Origin: Halogranum amylolyticum
Lineage (GTDB): Archaea > Halobacteriota > Halobacteria > Halobacteriales > Haloferacaceae
Assembly: GCF_900110465.1 (NCBI RefSeq)
Contig: NZ_FODV01000002.1
Coordinates: 310,001 to 374,000 of the forward strand
Direction of reading: 5' to 3'
Length of the DNA: 64,000 nucleotides
The translations under genes and the position numbers were made by a program. Positions 1-8,457 of this stretch are shown here, in pieces. The first letter of the stretch is position 1; each line of letters opens with the position of its first letter. The notes beneath the pieces were generated by a model, which ran no database searches, was not told where the DNA came from, and worked only from the letters and a program-made list of their open reading frames with translations.

Positions 1-1
1 G

Positions 2-130
2 AACCAGTACGAGCTGACCGAAGAGGGCCACGACGCCGTCCTCGACCGGCTCAACTGGATGCTGTCGAAGTTCGTCACGGACGAGACGCGCGGCGAAGAA
101 GTCCGCGACCTCGTCGACACGCGCCTGTAA
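2..130 (+). CDS. C-terminal end of a winged-helix type protein (partial)
   Basis: Only the last 42 residues lie in the window; the 5' part is cut off by the window edge. The visible part begins NQYELTEEGHDAVLDRL and ends in a charged helix. A YxLTExGxxxL pattern is typical of the end of the wing and start of the last helix in PadR/MarR-like winged-helix DNA-binding proteins, so a regulator is likely. That assignment rests on this short pattern only. The gene runs towards the minus-strand rnhA operon and stops 15 bases from the end of its last gene. Confidence 0.5.
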   Translation, partial: NQYELTEEGHDAVLDRLNWMLSKFVTDETRGEEVRDLVDTRL

Positions 131-145
131 GGGTCGAACAGTCGA

Positions 146-712
146 TCACTTTCTGCGCGGACGACCGGGCACGTCCGCGCCGACCGCCTCGAACAGTAGC
201 TCCAGCGACTGCTCTACCACGTCGCGCTGGTCGTCGCTCGGCCACGCGTTCCGCGGGTAGTACTCGGAGAGGAACACGTCGACTTCGGCAGCGGTCGCGT
301 CCTCGACGCGGCGGACGTAGTGGTTCCCCAGAAAGTCCACGAACGCCCGACAGTTCGCGGCGTGGACCGGACCGTGTGCGTCGGCGACCGACTCGACGAG
401 GGCGGCGTTGTGTGCCTCCACCGCCTCCCAGTCGTCCTCGTCGCCCGGTGCGGAGAGCGGGATCTCGACCGCACGGTCCGTGTCGCCGATGCGTTCGACG
501 CGGATCGTCCCGTCTTCGACCCACTCGTCGGGGTGGAGGACGAGCACGTCGTCCTCCTCGCGGATCCGCGCGGTGAACTCGTGCTCCGAGAGCAGGTCCT
601 CGCGGTGGTTCTCGTAGGCGGTCGCCTCGTCGTCGTCGACTGCGTTGCGTGCGAGTCGCGTCAGTCGCTCTGCCTCGTCGACGACGTCGTCGGGGAGGTC
701 GTGCTCACTCAT
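146..712 (-). CDS. rnhA operon protein (haloarchaeal conserved, DUF7108-like)
   Basis: A 188-residue acidic soluble protein with no signal peptide or membrane segment. It is the second gene of a two-gene operon: its ATG overlaps the stop codon of rnhA in an ATGAGTGA junction, which implies translational coupling. Haloarchaeal genomes commonly carry a protein of this type beside RNase HI, annotated as rnhA operon protein. No catalytic motif is visible. The N-terminal half is rich in Asp and Glu, and the C-terminal half has helical stretches with conserved-looking Trp and Tyr (NHYVRR, SEYYPRNAW). The operon link suggests a role near RNA:DNA hybrid processing, but that is inference; the biochemical function is unknown. 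Confidence 0.8.
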   Translation of the reverse strand: MSEHDLPDDVVDEAERLTRLARNAVDDDEATAYENHREDLLSEHEFTARIREEDDVLVLHPDEWVEDGTIRVERIGDTDRAVEIPLSAPGDEDDWEAVEAHNAALVESVADAHGPVHAANCRAFVDFLGNHYVRRVEDATAAEVDVFLSEYYPRNAWPSDDQRDVVEQSLELLFEAVGADVPGRPRRK

Positions 713-1301
713 TGTCGAGTGCCTCGTTCGCTAGGGTGTCGGCGCGCTCGTTTATCTCTCGCGGAACGTGGGCGATAGACCAGCGGTCGAACTCGGTCAG
801 CAGTTCGCGAACCTCGACGCGCCGCTCCCGGAGGTCGGGGTCGTTCGTGTTCCACTCGCCGCGGACCTGTTTGACCACGAGTTGGGAGTCGCCGCGGAGG
901 TCGACCTCCTTCAGCCCGTACTCGCTGGCCGCCTCCAGTGCCCGGACGAGCGCCGCGTACTCGGCGCGGTTGTTCGTTGTCCGACCGATGCGTTCGGACC
1001 CCTCGGCGACGATGCCGTCGCTCGTGACGATCGCCCACCCGATGGCCGCCGGCCCCGGGTTGCCACGACTGGCCCCGTCGAAGTAGACGTGTCCCCGTGT
1101 GGCCGACCCCTCCTGCAGCAACAGTGTGATGCCGGTCGGATCGCCTCCCTGAACCACGACTTTCCCGTCGTAGGCGACGGCGATCGCGTCCCCGCGTTCG
1201 GCACGCCACTCCTCGTGGTCGGTGTTCCCGGGCCGAATCTCCACCCCGGCGGCACGGAGCGCCTCGCGCGCCTCGTCCGTGTCACACTCGATAGTCGGCA
1301 T
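705..1301 (-). CDS. rnhA: Ribonuclease HI
   Basis: Cleaves the RNA strand of RNA:DNA hybrids during replication and repair. The protein has 198 residues: an N-terminal haloarchaeal extension of about 68 residues, then the RNase H fold. The acidic catalytic set is visible as YFDGASRGNPGP (Asp), NNRAEYAAL (Glu), LRGDSQLVVKQ (Asp) and ERADTLANEA (Asp). The frame stays open upstream, but the ATG at 1299-1301 gives the length expected for haloarchaeal RNase HI (about 200 residues). The gene is divergent from the TFB gene and is followed by an overlapping operon partner. Confidence 0.93.
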   Translation of the reverse strand: MPTIECDTDEAREALRAAGVEIRPGNTDHEEWRAERGDAIAVAYDGKVVVQGGDPTGITLLLQEGSATRGHVYFDGASRGNPGPAAIGWAIVTSDGIVAEGSERIGRTTNNRAEYAALVRALEAASEYGLKEVDLRGDSQLVVKQVRGEWNTNDPDLRERRVEVRELLTEFDRWSIAHVPREINERADTLANEALDNE

Positions 1302-1367
1302 ATCGGAACCGACCGACGGGAGACGTAAAGCCGGTTCGTTCCGTCGAACCACGATCGGCCCCAGAGT

Positions 1368-1376
1368 TATATTTTC
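1368..1376 (+). promoter_or_regulatory. TATA box of the TFB gene
   Basis: An AT-rich TTATATTTT sits about 30 bases before the ATG at 1401, in otherwise GC-rich DNA. This spacing implies a leaderless or nearly leaderless transcript, as is usual in haloarchaea. Confidence 0.7.
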
Positions 1377-1400
1377 TCGTCTTAAGAACATAAAAATGCG

Positions 1401-2378
1401 ATGACACGCCCCACCCGCCAACGGGAGCACACCGACCGGCAGCGGACGTGGCAGGGCGACGAAACCACCGCGGACGAGACGGTCGACCTCGACCCCGACG
1501 ACCTCGACCCCGAGGATCTCGTTCGGACGGCCGATGGGGAGCTGATCCACGAGGAGACCGGGCTCATCGTCGAAGAGGATCAGATCGACCGAGGGCCGGA
1601 GTGGCGCGCGTTCAACCACTCGGAACGACAGTCGAAGTCCCGGGTCGGCGCGCCGACGACGAAGACGATGCACGACAAGGGGTTGACCACCCAGATCGAC
1701 TGGCAGGACAAAGACGCCTACGGGCGGTCGCTCTCCTCGGAGAAGCGCTCCCAGATGCACCGGCTGCGGAAGTGGCAGGAGCGCATCCGGACGAAAGACG
1801 CCGGCGAGCGGAACCTCCAGTTCGCGCTGAGCGAGATCGACCGGATGGCCTCCGCGCTCGGCGTGCCGCGGTCAGTCCGGGAGGTGGCGTCGGTCATCTA
1901 CCGCCGCGCACTGAGCGAGGACCTCATCCGCGGGCGCTCCATCGAGGGCGTCGCCACGAGCGCGCTCTACGCCGCCTGCCGACAGGAGGGGCTGCCACGT
2001 TCGCTGGAGGAGATCTCGGAGGTCTCACGGGTCGATCGCAAGGAGATCGGCCGGACGTATCGCTACGTCTCCCAGGAACTCGGGCTCGAACTCGAACCCG
2101 TCGACCCGACGAAGTACGTGCCGCGGTTCGCGAGCGAACTCGACCTCAGCAAGGAGGTGCAGTCGAAGGCCAACGAGATCATCGAGACGACTGCCGAGAA
2201 GGGACTGCTGTCGGGGAAGTCGCCGACCGGGTTCGCCGCCGCCGCCATCTACGCCGCCTCGCTGCTCTGCAACGAGAAGAAGACGCAACGCGAGGTCGCC
2301 GAGGTGTCGCAGGTCACCGAGGTCACGATCCGCAACCGCTATCAGGAACAGATCGAAGCGATGGGCATCCACGGCTGA
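1401..2378 (+). CDS. tfb: Transcription initiation factor IIB with a cysteine-free zinc-ribbon region
   Basis: A 325-residue TFB that binds TBP and the BRE and recruits RNA polymerase. The B-reader/linker segment ([31 protein letters not shown]) and both cyclin-like repeats are intact; repeat 1 has [10 protein letters not shown] and [10 protein letters not shown], repeat 2 has [14 protein letters not shown] and a recognition helix [11 protein letters not shown]. The zinc ribbon is aberrant: where canonical TFB has CPEC and CxDC, this protein has DPED (residues 36-39) and HEET (50-53), so no cysteine ligand remains. The ribbon normally contacts the polymerase dock domain. Haloarchaea have several TFBs with partly specialised roles. 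A second TFB with a complete ribbon lies at 49492-50451. An error is unlikely because all four sites are replaced and the frame is intact. Confidence 0.93.
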   Translation: MTRPTRQREHTDRQRTWQGDETTADETVDLDPDDLDPEDLVRTADGELIHEETGLIVEEDQIDRGPEWRAFNHSERQSKSRVGAPTTKTMHDKGLTTQIDWQDKDAYGRSLSSEKRSQMHRLRKWQERIRTKDAGERNLQFALSEIDRMASALGVPRSVREVASVIYRRALSEDLIRGRSIEGVATSALYAACRQEGLPRSLEEISEVSRVDRKEIGRTYRYVSQELGLELEPVDPTKYVPRFASELDLSKEVQSKANEIIETTAEKGLLSGKSPTGFAAAAIYAASLLCNEKKTQREVAEVSQVTEVTIRNRYQEQIEAMGIHG

Positions 2379-2430
2379 GCGGGGCGACCACGCGCTCGTC
2401 GGCCTCCTCACCCGTCGCCACCGCCGAACC

Positions 2431-2435
2431 TTTTT
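2431..2435 (+). terminator. Probable T-tract terminator after tfb
   Basis: A run of five T on the coding strand 53 bases after the TFB stop codon. Oligo-T on the non-template strand is the usual archaeal termination signal. No strong hairpin precedes it. Confidence 0.4.
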
Positions 2436-2478
2436 CTCCGGGAAGGTGACCACCAGAATTTATGCACTGACTCCGACC

Positions 2479-2516
2479 CACGGGCCGGCAGCGATAGTGC
2501 GACACACCGGCCCGTG
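2479..2516. other. 10-bp perfect inverted repeat in the tfb-nreA gap
   Basis: CACGGGCCGG (2479-2488) pairs perfectly with CCGGCCCGTG (2507-2516) around an 18-base loop. An AT-rich element (GAATTTATG, from about 2456) lies about 20 bases upstream and could be a promoter, which would put the hairpin at the very 5' end of an RNA reading into nreA. It could be a leader structure, a small RNA or an operator. Nothing else coding is seen between 2379 and 2597. Confidence 0.4.
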
Positions 2517-2597
2517 ATCCCGACGGCGTGTCGCCTGTTCGCTTTCCGAACTCCCATCTCCGAAGCTTCATGTCGACAGAGCCGTTAATGCGGTCGA

Positions 2598-3872
2598 ATG
2601 CGGCTCGACGACTACATCGAGATGGAGGCCGACGAGGCGGCCGACCGACGACACCTCGCGAAGGAGAAATCCTACGCGATCCTCGACGAACTCGAAGCGT
2701 TCCAGCACCGCTTCGACGACGCCGTGCAGGACGACGCCGTCGTCGGTAGCGTCTCGCCCTCTATCTTCGTCGGACGGTCGAACTACCCGAACGTCTCGAC
2801 GGGGATCCTCTCGCCGGTCGGTCACGAGGACGACGCCGCCCGCTTCGAGACGAGCGCTGCCTGGTACGAGGAGGGCGTCAGCATCGACGACGTGTTCCAG
2901 CGGCGGACGAGCCTGCTCAACTCCAACCGGTCGGCCAGCGTCGACCTCGGTCACGAGGCGAACGTCCACGACGCGTGGGACGGGTTCGTCGGCACCCAAC
3001 GGGAGGTCGCCATCGCCGACCGCCCGGTGAGCGTCGAGATCGGTCTCGAGGGCAGCCCGGAGCTCGACTTCGACGTCTCGCGGACGGACGTCGCCACGCC
3101 GACCGGCCCCCGAGCGCGGGCGCGCTCTGCGGACCTCGGCGAGAACCCACACGTTCCGAAGGCGGTGAAGAAGACGCTCGAGGACGACGACTGGCAGGCA
3201 CAGGGGGCGATGAACTACCTCTACCGTCGCGGGTTCGACGTCTACGACATCAACACGATCCTCTCGGCGGGCGCGCTGGGACAGGCCGAGCATCGACGAC
3301 TCGTGCCGACGCGGTGGTCGATCACCGCCGTCGACGACACCGTCGGCCAATATCTCCGCGGAACGATCAGGGACGCACCGAGCGTCGACACCGTGCAGGT
3401 CTGGCGCAACGAGTATCTCGGCAACGCCTTCTGGGTCGTCGTCGCCCCCGGTCGCTGGGAGTTCGAACTCGTCGAGATGAAGGCACCCGGGAGCATCTGG
3501 AACCCCGACGGAGAGAGACTGTGGCTCGCGAGCGACCGCGAAGGGTTCGAGGGCCGGACGAGCTACGTTGAGGAGACCGCCGGCGCCTACTACGCCTCCC
3601 GGTTGGCTGCGCTCGAACAACTTTCGGAGATGGGCCGACAGGCGAAGGTGCTCGTGTTGCGACACGTCTCTGACGACTACTGGGGGCCGGTCGGCGTCTG
3701 GCAGGTCCGCGAGGCGGTCCGTCACGCGTTCGACGGCGACCACGGCGAGGCGGAGACGTTCGGCGACGCCGTCCGCGAAGTGACGACGCAGCTGCCCGTG
3801 TCGCTGGCGGGCCTACGACGGAAGTCAACGATGGTGTCCGGGCTCCAGGCGAATCTCACGGACTTCGTCTGA
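2598..3872 (+). CDS. nreA: DNA repair protein NreA
   Basis: A 424-residue archaeal repair protein. The family is linked to UV and mitomycin C resistance and works with the sliding clamp PCNA. The sequence shows the conserved N-terminal core (FVGRSNYPNVSTGILSP near residues 57-73), the central YLYRRGFDVYDINTILSAG segment and the C-terminal half. It ends in QANLTDFV (residues 417-424), a PCNA-interacting (PIP) box of the form QxxLxxFV at the extreme C-terminus, as known for the family. ATG at 2598 is the first Met of the frame. The gene stands alone, downstream of tfb and convergent with the DUF302 gene. Confidence 0.93.
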   Translation: MRLDDYIEMEADEAADRRHLAKEKSYAILDELEAFQHRFDDAVQDDAVVGSVSPSIFVGRSNYPNVSTGILSPVGHEDDAARFETSAAWYEEGVSIDDVFQRRTSLLNSNRSASVDLGHEANVHDAWDGFVGTQREVAIADRPVSVEIGLEGSPELDFDVSRTDVATPTGPRARARSADLGENPHVPKAVKKTLEDDDWQAQGAMNYLYRRGFDVYDINTILSAGALGQAEHRRLVPTRWSITAVDDTVGQYLRGTIRDAPSVDTVQVWRNEYLGNAFWVVVAPGRWEFELVEMKAPGSIWNPDGERLWLASDREGFEGRTSYVEETAGAYYASRLAALEQLSEMGRQAKVLVLRHVSDDYWGPVGVWQVREAVRHAFDGDHGEAETFGDAVREVTTQLPVSLAGLRRKSTMVSGLQANLTDFV

Positions 3873-3920
3873 GCGCACAGAACGGAACCGTCGAATCGCG
3901 CCGTCGTCCGTTCGTGTTCG

Positions 3921-4370
3921 CTACTTATTGTCGAGGTTCGCGAACGCCTCGTCGACGAGTTCGCCGGTCTGCGCGACGATCTCGGTCATCTCGTCGTCGT
4001 CGGGTGCGAGACCGACGAGGCGACCGATGCGCATGATGCTCACGTGGTAGACGGTCTGGACGCCCGGCTCCTCCTCCCAGATGACGACGTTACACGGGAA
4101 CAGCGCGCCCATCCTGTTGTCCGAGGCGGTGAGCACCTGGTCGGCCATGTCGGGGTTGCACGCGCCGAGGACGTAGTAGGGGTCGCGACCGGCGTCGACC
4201 TTCTCGTTGAGCAGTTCCGAGGGAGAGAACTCGGTGGCGACGCCGAACCCGGCGTCGGTGAACGCCTCGCGGACGTGTTCGATGGCCTCCTCGTGCTCCA
4301 TCTGCAGCGTCGCACGCTCCTCGCCGATGTCTTCACTTTCGAGTACCGTCGGGTCGATAGGCAGCGCCAT
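3921..4370 (-). CDS. DUF302 domain protein
   Basis: A 149-residue cytoplasmic protein of the DUF302 family: two-layer alpha/beta fold, function unproven. Visible family features are the MEHEEAIEHVREAF helix, a YYVLGACNPDMADQVL segment with one Cys, and LFPCNVVIWEE with a second Cys. DUF302 proteins typically carry this GxCNP...PCNV pair. The frame extends upstream, but the ATG at 4368-4370 gives the usual family length and the upstream part looks like random high-GC translation. It is convergent with nreA and has its own spacing from the next minus-strand gene, so it is probably transcribed alone. Confidence 0.85.
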   Translation of the reverse strand: MALPIDPTVLESEDIGEERATLQMEHEEAIEHVREAFTDAGFGVATEFSPSELLNEKVDAGRDPYYVLGACNPDMADQVLTASDNRMGALFPCNVVIWEEEPGVQTVYHVSIMRIGRLVGLAPDDDEMTEIVAQTGELVDEAFANLDNK

Positions 4371-4465
4371 AGCTGTCCGTTCGGCTGCAGGGGCGGAAAA
4401 GCTACCGGGGAGGTGTGTGCTCCGCACCACTGGAGAGAGACCTGCCGCAAAGAACGGGATCGTCG

Positions 4466-4753
4466 CTAGTTCTCGGTCTCGACGGGGCCGGCGCCGACGA
4501 CGCCGTGGACGGCCTCGACGAACGACTGTCGGGTATCGAAGTAGGTCACGTCGATCTTCGTGAGGACGTCCGAGAGCGTCTGTGGGCCGTCGGGGGTCCG
4601 TACGACTGCGTCGCCCTCCTTCCGTTCGATCAAGCTCTTCTCCTGGGGCCACGTGAGTCGGGAGGCGACCTGCGCCAGCGGCGCGCCCTCGACGGTCTCG
4701 CCTTCACCGAGTTCGACGGCAGGAGCCTCGTCTTCCGCTTCCTCGTCAGCCAT
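4466..4753 (-). CDS. DUF5789 family small acidic protein
   Basis: A 95-residue haloarchaeal protein with an acidic N-terminal tail (MADEEAEDEAPAVELGEGE) and a compact C-terminal part (LTWPQEKSLIERKEGD, VVRTPDGPQTLSDVL). The mix of a short charged helix and a strand-rich tail fits the DUF5789 family. That name is from memory of the pattern; function is unknown. No membrane segment or metal site. Single gene between DUF302 and a divergent membrane protein. Confidence 0.65.
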   Translation of the reverse strand: MADEEAEDEAPAVELGEGETVEGAPLAQVASRLTWPQEKSLIERKEGDAVVRTPDGPQTLSDVLTKIDVTYFDTRQSFVEAVHGVVGAGPVETEN

Positions 4754-4878
4754 ATCCGTCGATTTGCGAGCGCCGACATTAATCCCTTCGGACCGACGTC
4801 GGTACCGAGAGACGGTCGTGGCCCGTCATGCGTGTGTCTGACGCATCGTTTTTGTGGTGTGATTACATACTCGCCGCC

Positions 4879-5781
4879 ATGACTAGTCTCTCCGAGGCGT
4901 ACACTAGCGCGGCGGGGCAGAGTACCCCCCGTCGGCTCTACCTCGGCGTGACGCTGTTTCTCGTCGGTGCGCTCCTCGTCATCGCGGGCATCGTCGTCAC
5001 GACGACGAACGTCCTCCGACCGGAGAGCGGTGGGTTCGTCACCGCCCGCCTGTACGGCGGCGTCTTCGCGGGCGTCGGCGTCCCCGCGGTGTTGCTGGGC
5101 GTGTTCACCGTCCTCCCGGCGGCGCGGAAGACGCGCGCTGCGGCCGTCGTGGGTGCGAGTATCTCTCTTCTCGGCGTCGCGCTCTTCTGGCACGCCTACC
5201 CCTGCGGCTGGATCGGGGCCGTCTGTCGCGGGACTCACACCGACCTCACCCTCCCGACGGTCGGCGTCTACTTCCTCGGCACTATCACCACGTTCTGGTG
5301 TCTGTTCGCCGGCGTCGCGAACTTCAAGACGCGAAACGACCCCGGCGGCACGGTGAAGATGGAGGTGACTCGGCAGGGCGAGACACGAGTCATCGAGGTG
5401 CCCGCCGCACAGGCCCGTTCGTTCGGCGGCGTCGGCCTCCTCGGCGACACGCCCGACGGGAACGTCGAGACGCAGACGAACGGACGAAACACGACTGTTA
5501 GCGACGGCGGCGCGGCGGACACCGGCGTCCGCTCGCCGACAGACGCGTCGTCGTCGGCGGGAGAGACGACGCCGGAACCCTCGAACACCGACGGTGCCGA
5601 AGTGCTGACCGACTCGCCTGCCGCATCTCGAGACGAACCGAGTCGCGGCGACGCCTACTGCGGTAGCTGTGCACACTTCCAGTACGTCCGCACCGACGAC
5701 GGGATGGTCCCCTACTGCGGCTACCACGGCGAGGCGATGGACGACATGACCGCCTGTCGGGAGTGGACTCCGCAGAACTAA
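4879..5781 (+). CDS. Haloarchaeal four-helix membrane protein with a C-terminal Cys cluster (DUF7139-like)
   Basis: A 300-residue integral membrane protein. Four hydrophobic segments are visible: about residues 21-43 (LGVTLFLVGALLVIAGIVV), 55-77 (VFAGVGVPAVLLGVF), 88-105 (VVGASISLLGVALF) and 130-150 (VGVYFLGTITTFWCLFAGVANF). A conserved loop NFKTRNDPGGTV follows, then a disordered acidic linker and a C-terminal CGSCAHF...YCGYHG...ACREW module with four cysteines that may bind zinc. Homologs are sometimes labelled permease, without evidence. Start: ATG 4879; an in-frame ATG at 4828 would add 17 residues lacking family character. Confidence 0.75.
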   Translation: MTSLSEAYTSAAGQSTPRRLYLGVTLFLVGALLVIAGIVVTTTNVLRPESGGFVTARLYGGVFAGVGVPAVLLGVFTVLPAARKTRAAAVVGASISLLGVALFWHAYPCGWIGAVCRGTHTDLTLPTVGVYFLGTITTFWCLFAGVANFKTRNDPGGTVKMEVTRQGETRVIEVPAAQARSFGGVGLLGDTPDGNVETQTNGRNTTVSDGGAADTGVRSPTDASSSAGETTPEPSNTDGAEVLTDSPAASRDEPSRGDAYCGSCAHFQYVRTDDGMVPYCGYHGEAMDDMTACREWTPQN

Positions 5782-5792
5782 CCACCGCCCGT

Positions 5793-6272
5793 CTACAACT
5801 CGTTCAACCGCGCTTCGACGTCGTCCCAGTGGCTTCCTCTCCAGAAGTACTGCCCACACTCACGACACTGCCAGAGTGGCGTGTCGGCGGGGACGTAGTC
5901 GGGAGGCGGTTCGTCGGCGTCGACGGCGCCCGTGTCGCCGACCGGGTCGACTCGGCCGTTACACCGCCCACAGAACTTCGGACCGTTCTCGAGTGAGAGC
6001 GTGAATCCCCCGGAGTGGAGTTCACGGAGTTGGTCTTCGACGTCGCGCTCGGCGAGGAGCACCGACTCGGTCGCCCGGCTCGCCAACTGGCGGTCGCGGG
6101 TGAGGAGCACTCGCGACTCCGACGCAGCGAGATCGAGGACGGCATCGTCGTCCTCGACGCCTCGGTCCAGCGCGTACGCCGCGTCGTAACCACACATCCG
6201 AAGGTACGTCGCGAGTTTGCCGAGCATCACGTCGAGGAGAAGTCGCGGTCGGTCGTCGTCCGGACAGATCAT
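5793..6272 (-). CDS. Mut7-C RNase domain protein
   Basis: A 159-residue protein. The N-terminal part has the PIN-like Mut7-C fold: LLLDVMLGKLATYLRMCGYDA with early Asp, then VLLTRDRQLASRA. The C-terminal part is a zinc ribbon with FCGRCNGRVDP and WQCRECGQYFWRGSHWDD. Such proteins are predicted RNases or RNA-binding toxins-like enzymes; activity is inferred. The start at 6270-6272 overlaps the polX stop codon (ATGA), so it is the last gene of the DUF5788-polX operon. A much longer frame upstream is the out-of-frame shadow of polX. Confidence 0.85.
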   Translation of the reverse strand: MICPDDDRPRLLLDVMLGKLATYLRMCGYDAAYALDRGVEDDDAVLDLAASESRVLLTRDRQLASRATESVLLAERDVEDQLRELHSGGFTLSLENGPKFCGRCNGRVDPVGDTGAVDADEPPPDYVPADTPLWQCRECGQYFWRGSHWDDVEARLNEL

Positions 6273-8023
6273 CAGTGGAGGAACGCGCGGAGCCCCTCGA
6301 CGCCCCGCGTGTTCAACACGTCCGTTTCTTCGGCCCAGCCGCGCCGAGCGGTGTGGACGCCGTACCGCATGTAGTCGAGCGTAGCGGGGGAGTGAGCGTC
6401 GGTGTCGACGGCGATAGTCGCGCCCGCCTCGACGGCCGCCCGGACACCGGCGTCGTTCAGGTCGAGTCGGTGCGGGTTGGCGTTGACCTCCAGCGCCGTC
6501 CCGTGTTCGACGGCCGCCTCGGCGACGCGTTCGTAGTCGAGTTCGAGTCCGGGTCGGGTGTGGATGAGTCGTCCCGTCGGGTGGCCGAGCACGTCGACCG
6601 ACGGGTGTTCGATGGCGCGGACGAGGCGTTCGGTCGCCGTCTCGCGGTCCTGTCCGAGTGCGCTGTGCGGCGAGGCGACGACGACGTCGAGTTGGTCTAG
6701 GAGGTCGTCGGCGACGGAGATGCCGCCCTCGGCGTCGACGTTGGCCTCGACGCCGTGGAGCACTTCGATGTCGGCCCCGGCGGCGACGTCGGCGACGGCG
6801 TCTATCTGTTCCCGCAACTCGTCGTCGTCGAGGCCGACGCCGCCGACCATCCCGGGTCCGGTCGCGTGGTCCGAGACGACGTGGTACTCGTAGCCTCGTT
6901 CCGCCGCCCCGGCGACCATCTCGGCGATGGTGTTGTCGCCGTCGGACCAGTCGGTGTGCGTGTGGAGGTCGCCGCGGATGGCGTTGGGTTCCAGCAGGTC
7001 GGGGAGTTCGTCGTCCGCGGCGGCCTCGATCTCGCCCGTGTCCTCCCGCAACTCCGGCGAGATGAGGGGGAGATCGAGCGCGGCGTACATCTCCGCCTCG
7101 GTCTCGCCGCCGACGCGCCGTCCGGCACGCTGGTCGCTCGTGTCCTCGACGTCCGAGACGTCGAAGACGCCGTACTCGTTCATCTTCAGGTCGCGCTCGA
7201 TGGCGACGTTCCGGAGGTGGACGTTGTGCTCTTTGCTCCCCGTGAAGTACTGGAGCGCCGACCCGAACTCTGCAGGGACGACGACTCGGAGGTCGACTCT
7301 GATCCCGTCGGCGCGGACGCTCGCCTTCCCGGTGCCGGCTTCGATGACCGAGTCGGCCCCGGGCCAGTCGGTGAAGGCGTCGACCACCGACTCGCCTGCA
7401 TCGCTTGCGACGAGCACGTCCACGTCGCCGATCGTCTCCTTCCACCGGCGGATCGACCCCGCGACGTCGGCGCGTTCGACGGCGTCGACACTGTCGAGGA
7501 AGTCGAGCACCGAGTCGGCCAGCGGGCGGGCGTCGCCGAGCAGTTCGCGCTCCTGTGACTCGCGGGCGAAGGGGATGTTCTCGAGGATGTTCTCCTCGGT
7601 CTTCGCACCGTACCCTTTCACTTCCTGAATCTCACTCGCTCTGGCGGCCTCTTCGAGTTCGTCGAGCGTCGTGATCCCCAGCGCCTCGTAGAGGTCGCCG
7701 ACCGTCTTCGGACCGACGCCCTCGACGCTGGTCAGTTCGCGCATGTCGACTGGAAGGTCCTCGCGCAACGCTTCGAGCTCCTCGATCTCGCCGGTTTCGA
7801 AGTACTCGACGATCTTACTGGAGATGGCGTCGCCGACGCCCTGGATCTCCTCGACGGCGTCCTGTCCCTCGGCGGCGAGCTCCTCAATGGGCTGGGGGTA
7901 CTCGCGGACGTTCTCCGCCGCTCGGCGGTAGGACCGGGGTTTGTACTCGACGCGTTTCGCATCGAGGAGGTCGGCGAACTCCTCGAGCAGCGTCGCGATC
8001 TCGTCGTTTCGACTCCGGCTCAT
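6272..8023 (-). CDS. polX: DNA polymerase X family protein (PolX) with PHP domain
   Basis: A 583-residue family X polymerase for gap filling in base excision repair. Order: helix-hairpin-helix region (IQGVGDAIS at about 60-68, VEGVGPKTV at 100-108), Pol beta-type palm with GSIRR (189-193), GDVDV (199-203) and the third Asp in RVDLRV (242-247), then a C-terminal PHP phosphoesterase domain with GDLHTHTDWSDG (351-362), HVVSDHATG and VDTDAHS. The three palm aspartates and the PHP His/Asp set all appear present, so polymerase and 3' processing functions should be intact. ATG at 8021-8023 overlaps the stop of DUF5788. The upstream open extension is a shadow frame. Confidence 0.93.
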   Translation of the reverse strand: MSRSRNDEIATLLEEFADLLDAKRVEYKPRSYRRAAENVREYPQPIEELAAEGQDAVEEIQGVGDAISSKIVEYFETGEIEELEALREDLPVDMRELTSVEGVGPKTVGDLYEALGITTLDELEEAARASEIQEVKGYGAKTEENILENIPFARESQERELLGDARPLADSVLDFLDSVDAVERADVAGSIRRWKETIGDVDVLVASDAGESVVDAFTDWPGADSVIEAGTGKASVRADGIRVDLRVVVPAEFGSALQYFTGSKEHNVHLRNVAIERDLKMNEYGVFDVSDVEDTSDQRAGRRVGGETEAEMYAALDLPLISPELREDTGEIEAAADDELPDLLEPNAIRGDLHTHTDWSDGDNTIAEMVAGAAERGYEYHVVSDHATGPGMVGGVGLDDDELREQIDAVADVAAGADIEVLHGVEANVDAEGGISVADDLLDQLDVVVASPHSALGQDRETATERLVRAIEHPSVDVLGHPTGRLIHTRPGLELDYERVAEAAVEHGTALEVNANPHRLDLNDAGVRAAVEAGATIAVDTDAHSPATLDYMRYGVHTARRGWAEETDVLNTRGVEGLRAFLH

Positions 8024-8457
8024 CGGCGGATCCCCTTGTTGTCGCTGTCGCGGCCGAGCGCCTTGTTCAGGAAGTTCATCCACCGTTTCTTGTCGGCCGC
8101 CTCTTGGACCTGCGCCTCCTGTTCGAGGTCGACGGGTTCGAGCTGTTCGAGCGCGTTCAGCGCCCGGTCGATGCCGATGATGCTCTCGACCAACCGCTCG
8201 CCCTCCTCGTAGCTCACCTCGTCGTCCTCGATCTTCTCGAGGCGTTCGATACGTTCCCGGCGGAGGTTCCGCTTCGCCCGGTCGACGCGGTCGCGCTCGC
8301 CCGACGGGATGGTGTCGCGGCGTTTGATCTCGAAGACGAACTCCTGGAGATCGAGAGTCTCCCCCTGGACCTCGATCTCGTCGGGGATGGTCGCCCCGAT
8401 GGTCGCCCCCTCCCGGTTGACGCGCTCCAGGAGCTGCTTCCGCTGGAACTCTTTCAC
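8020..8457 (-). CDS. DUF5788 family protein
   Basis: A 145-residue, highly charged, mostly helical protein: KEFQRKQLLERVNREGATIG at the N-terminus, EFVFEIKRRDTIP in the middle and KKRWMNFLNKALG near the end. It opens the operon with polX and the Mut7-C gene; its stop overlaps the polX ATG. I chose the GTG at 8455-8457 because the conserved part begins exactly there and the longer upstream frame has an unlike, Arg-rich composition. Its conserved place before polX suggests a repair-linked role, but function is unknown. Confidence 0.8.
   Translation of the reverse strand: MKEFQRKQLLERVNREGATIGATIPDEIEVQGETLDLQEFVFEIKRRDTIPSGERDRVDRAKRNLRRERIERLEKIEDDEVSYEEGERLVESIIGIDRALNALEQLEPVDLEQEAQVQEAADKKRWMNFLNKALGRDSDNKGIRR

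Noticed and set aside
1302..1760. N-terminal extension of RNase HI to 351 residues
   Set aside because: The extension overlaps the TFB gene and its promoter, and the ATG at 1299-1301 gives the normal haloarchaeal length.
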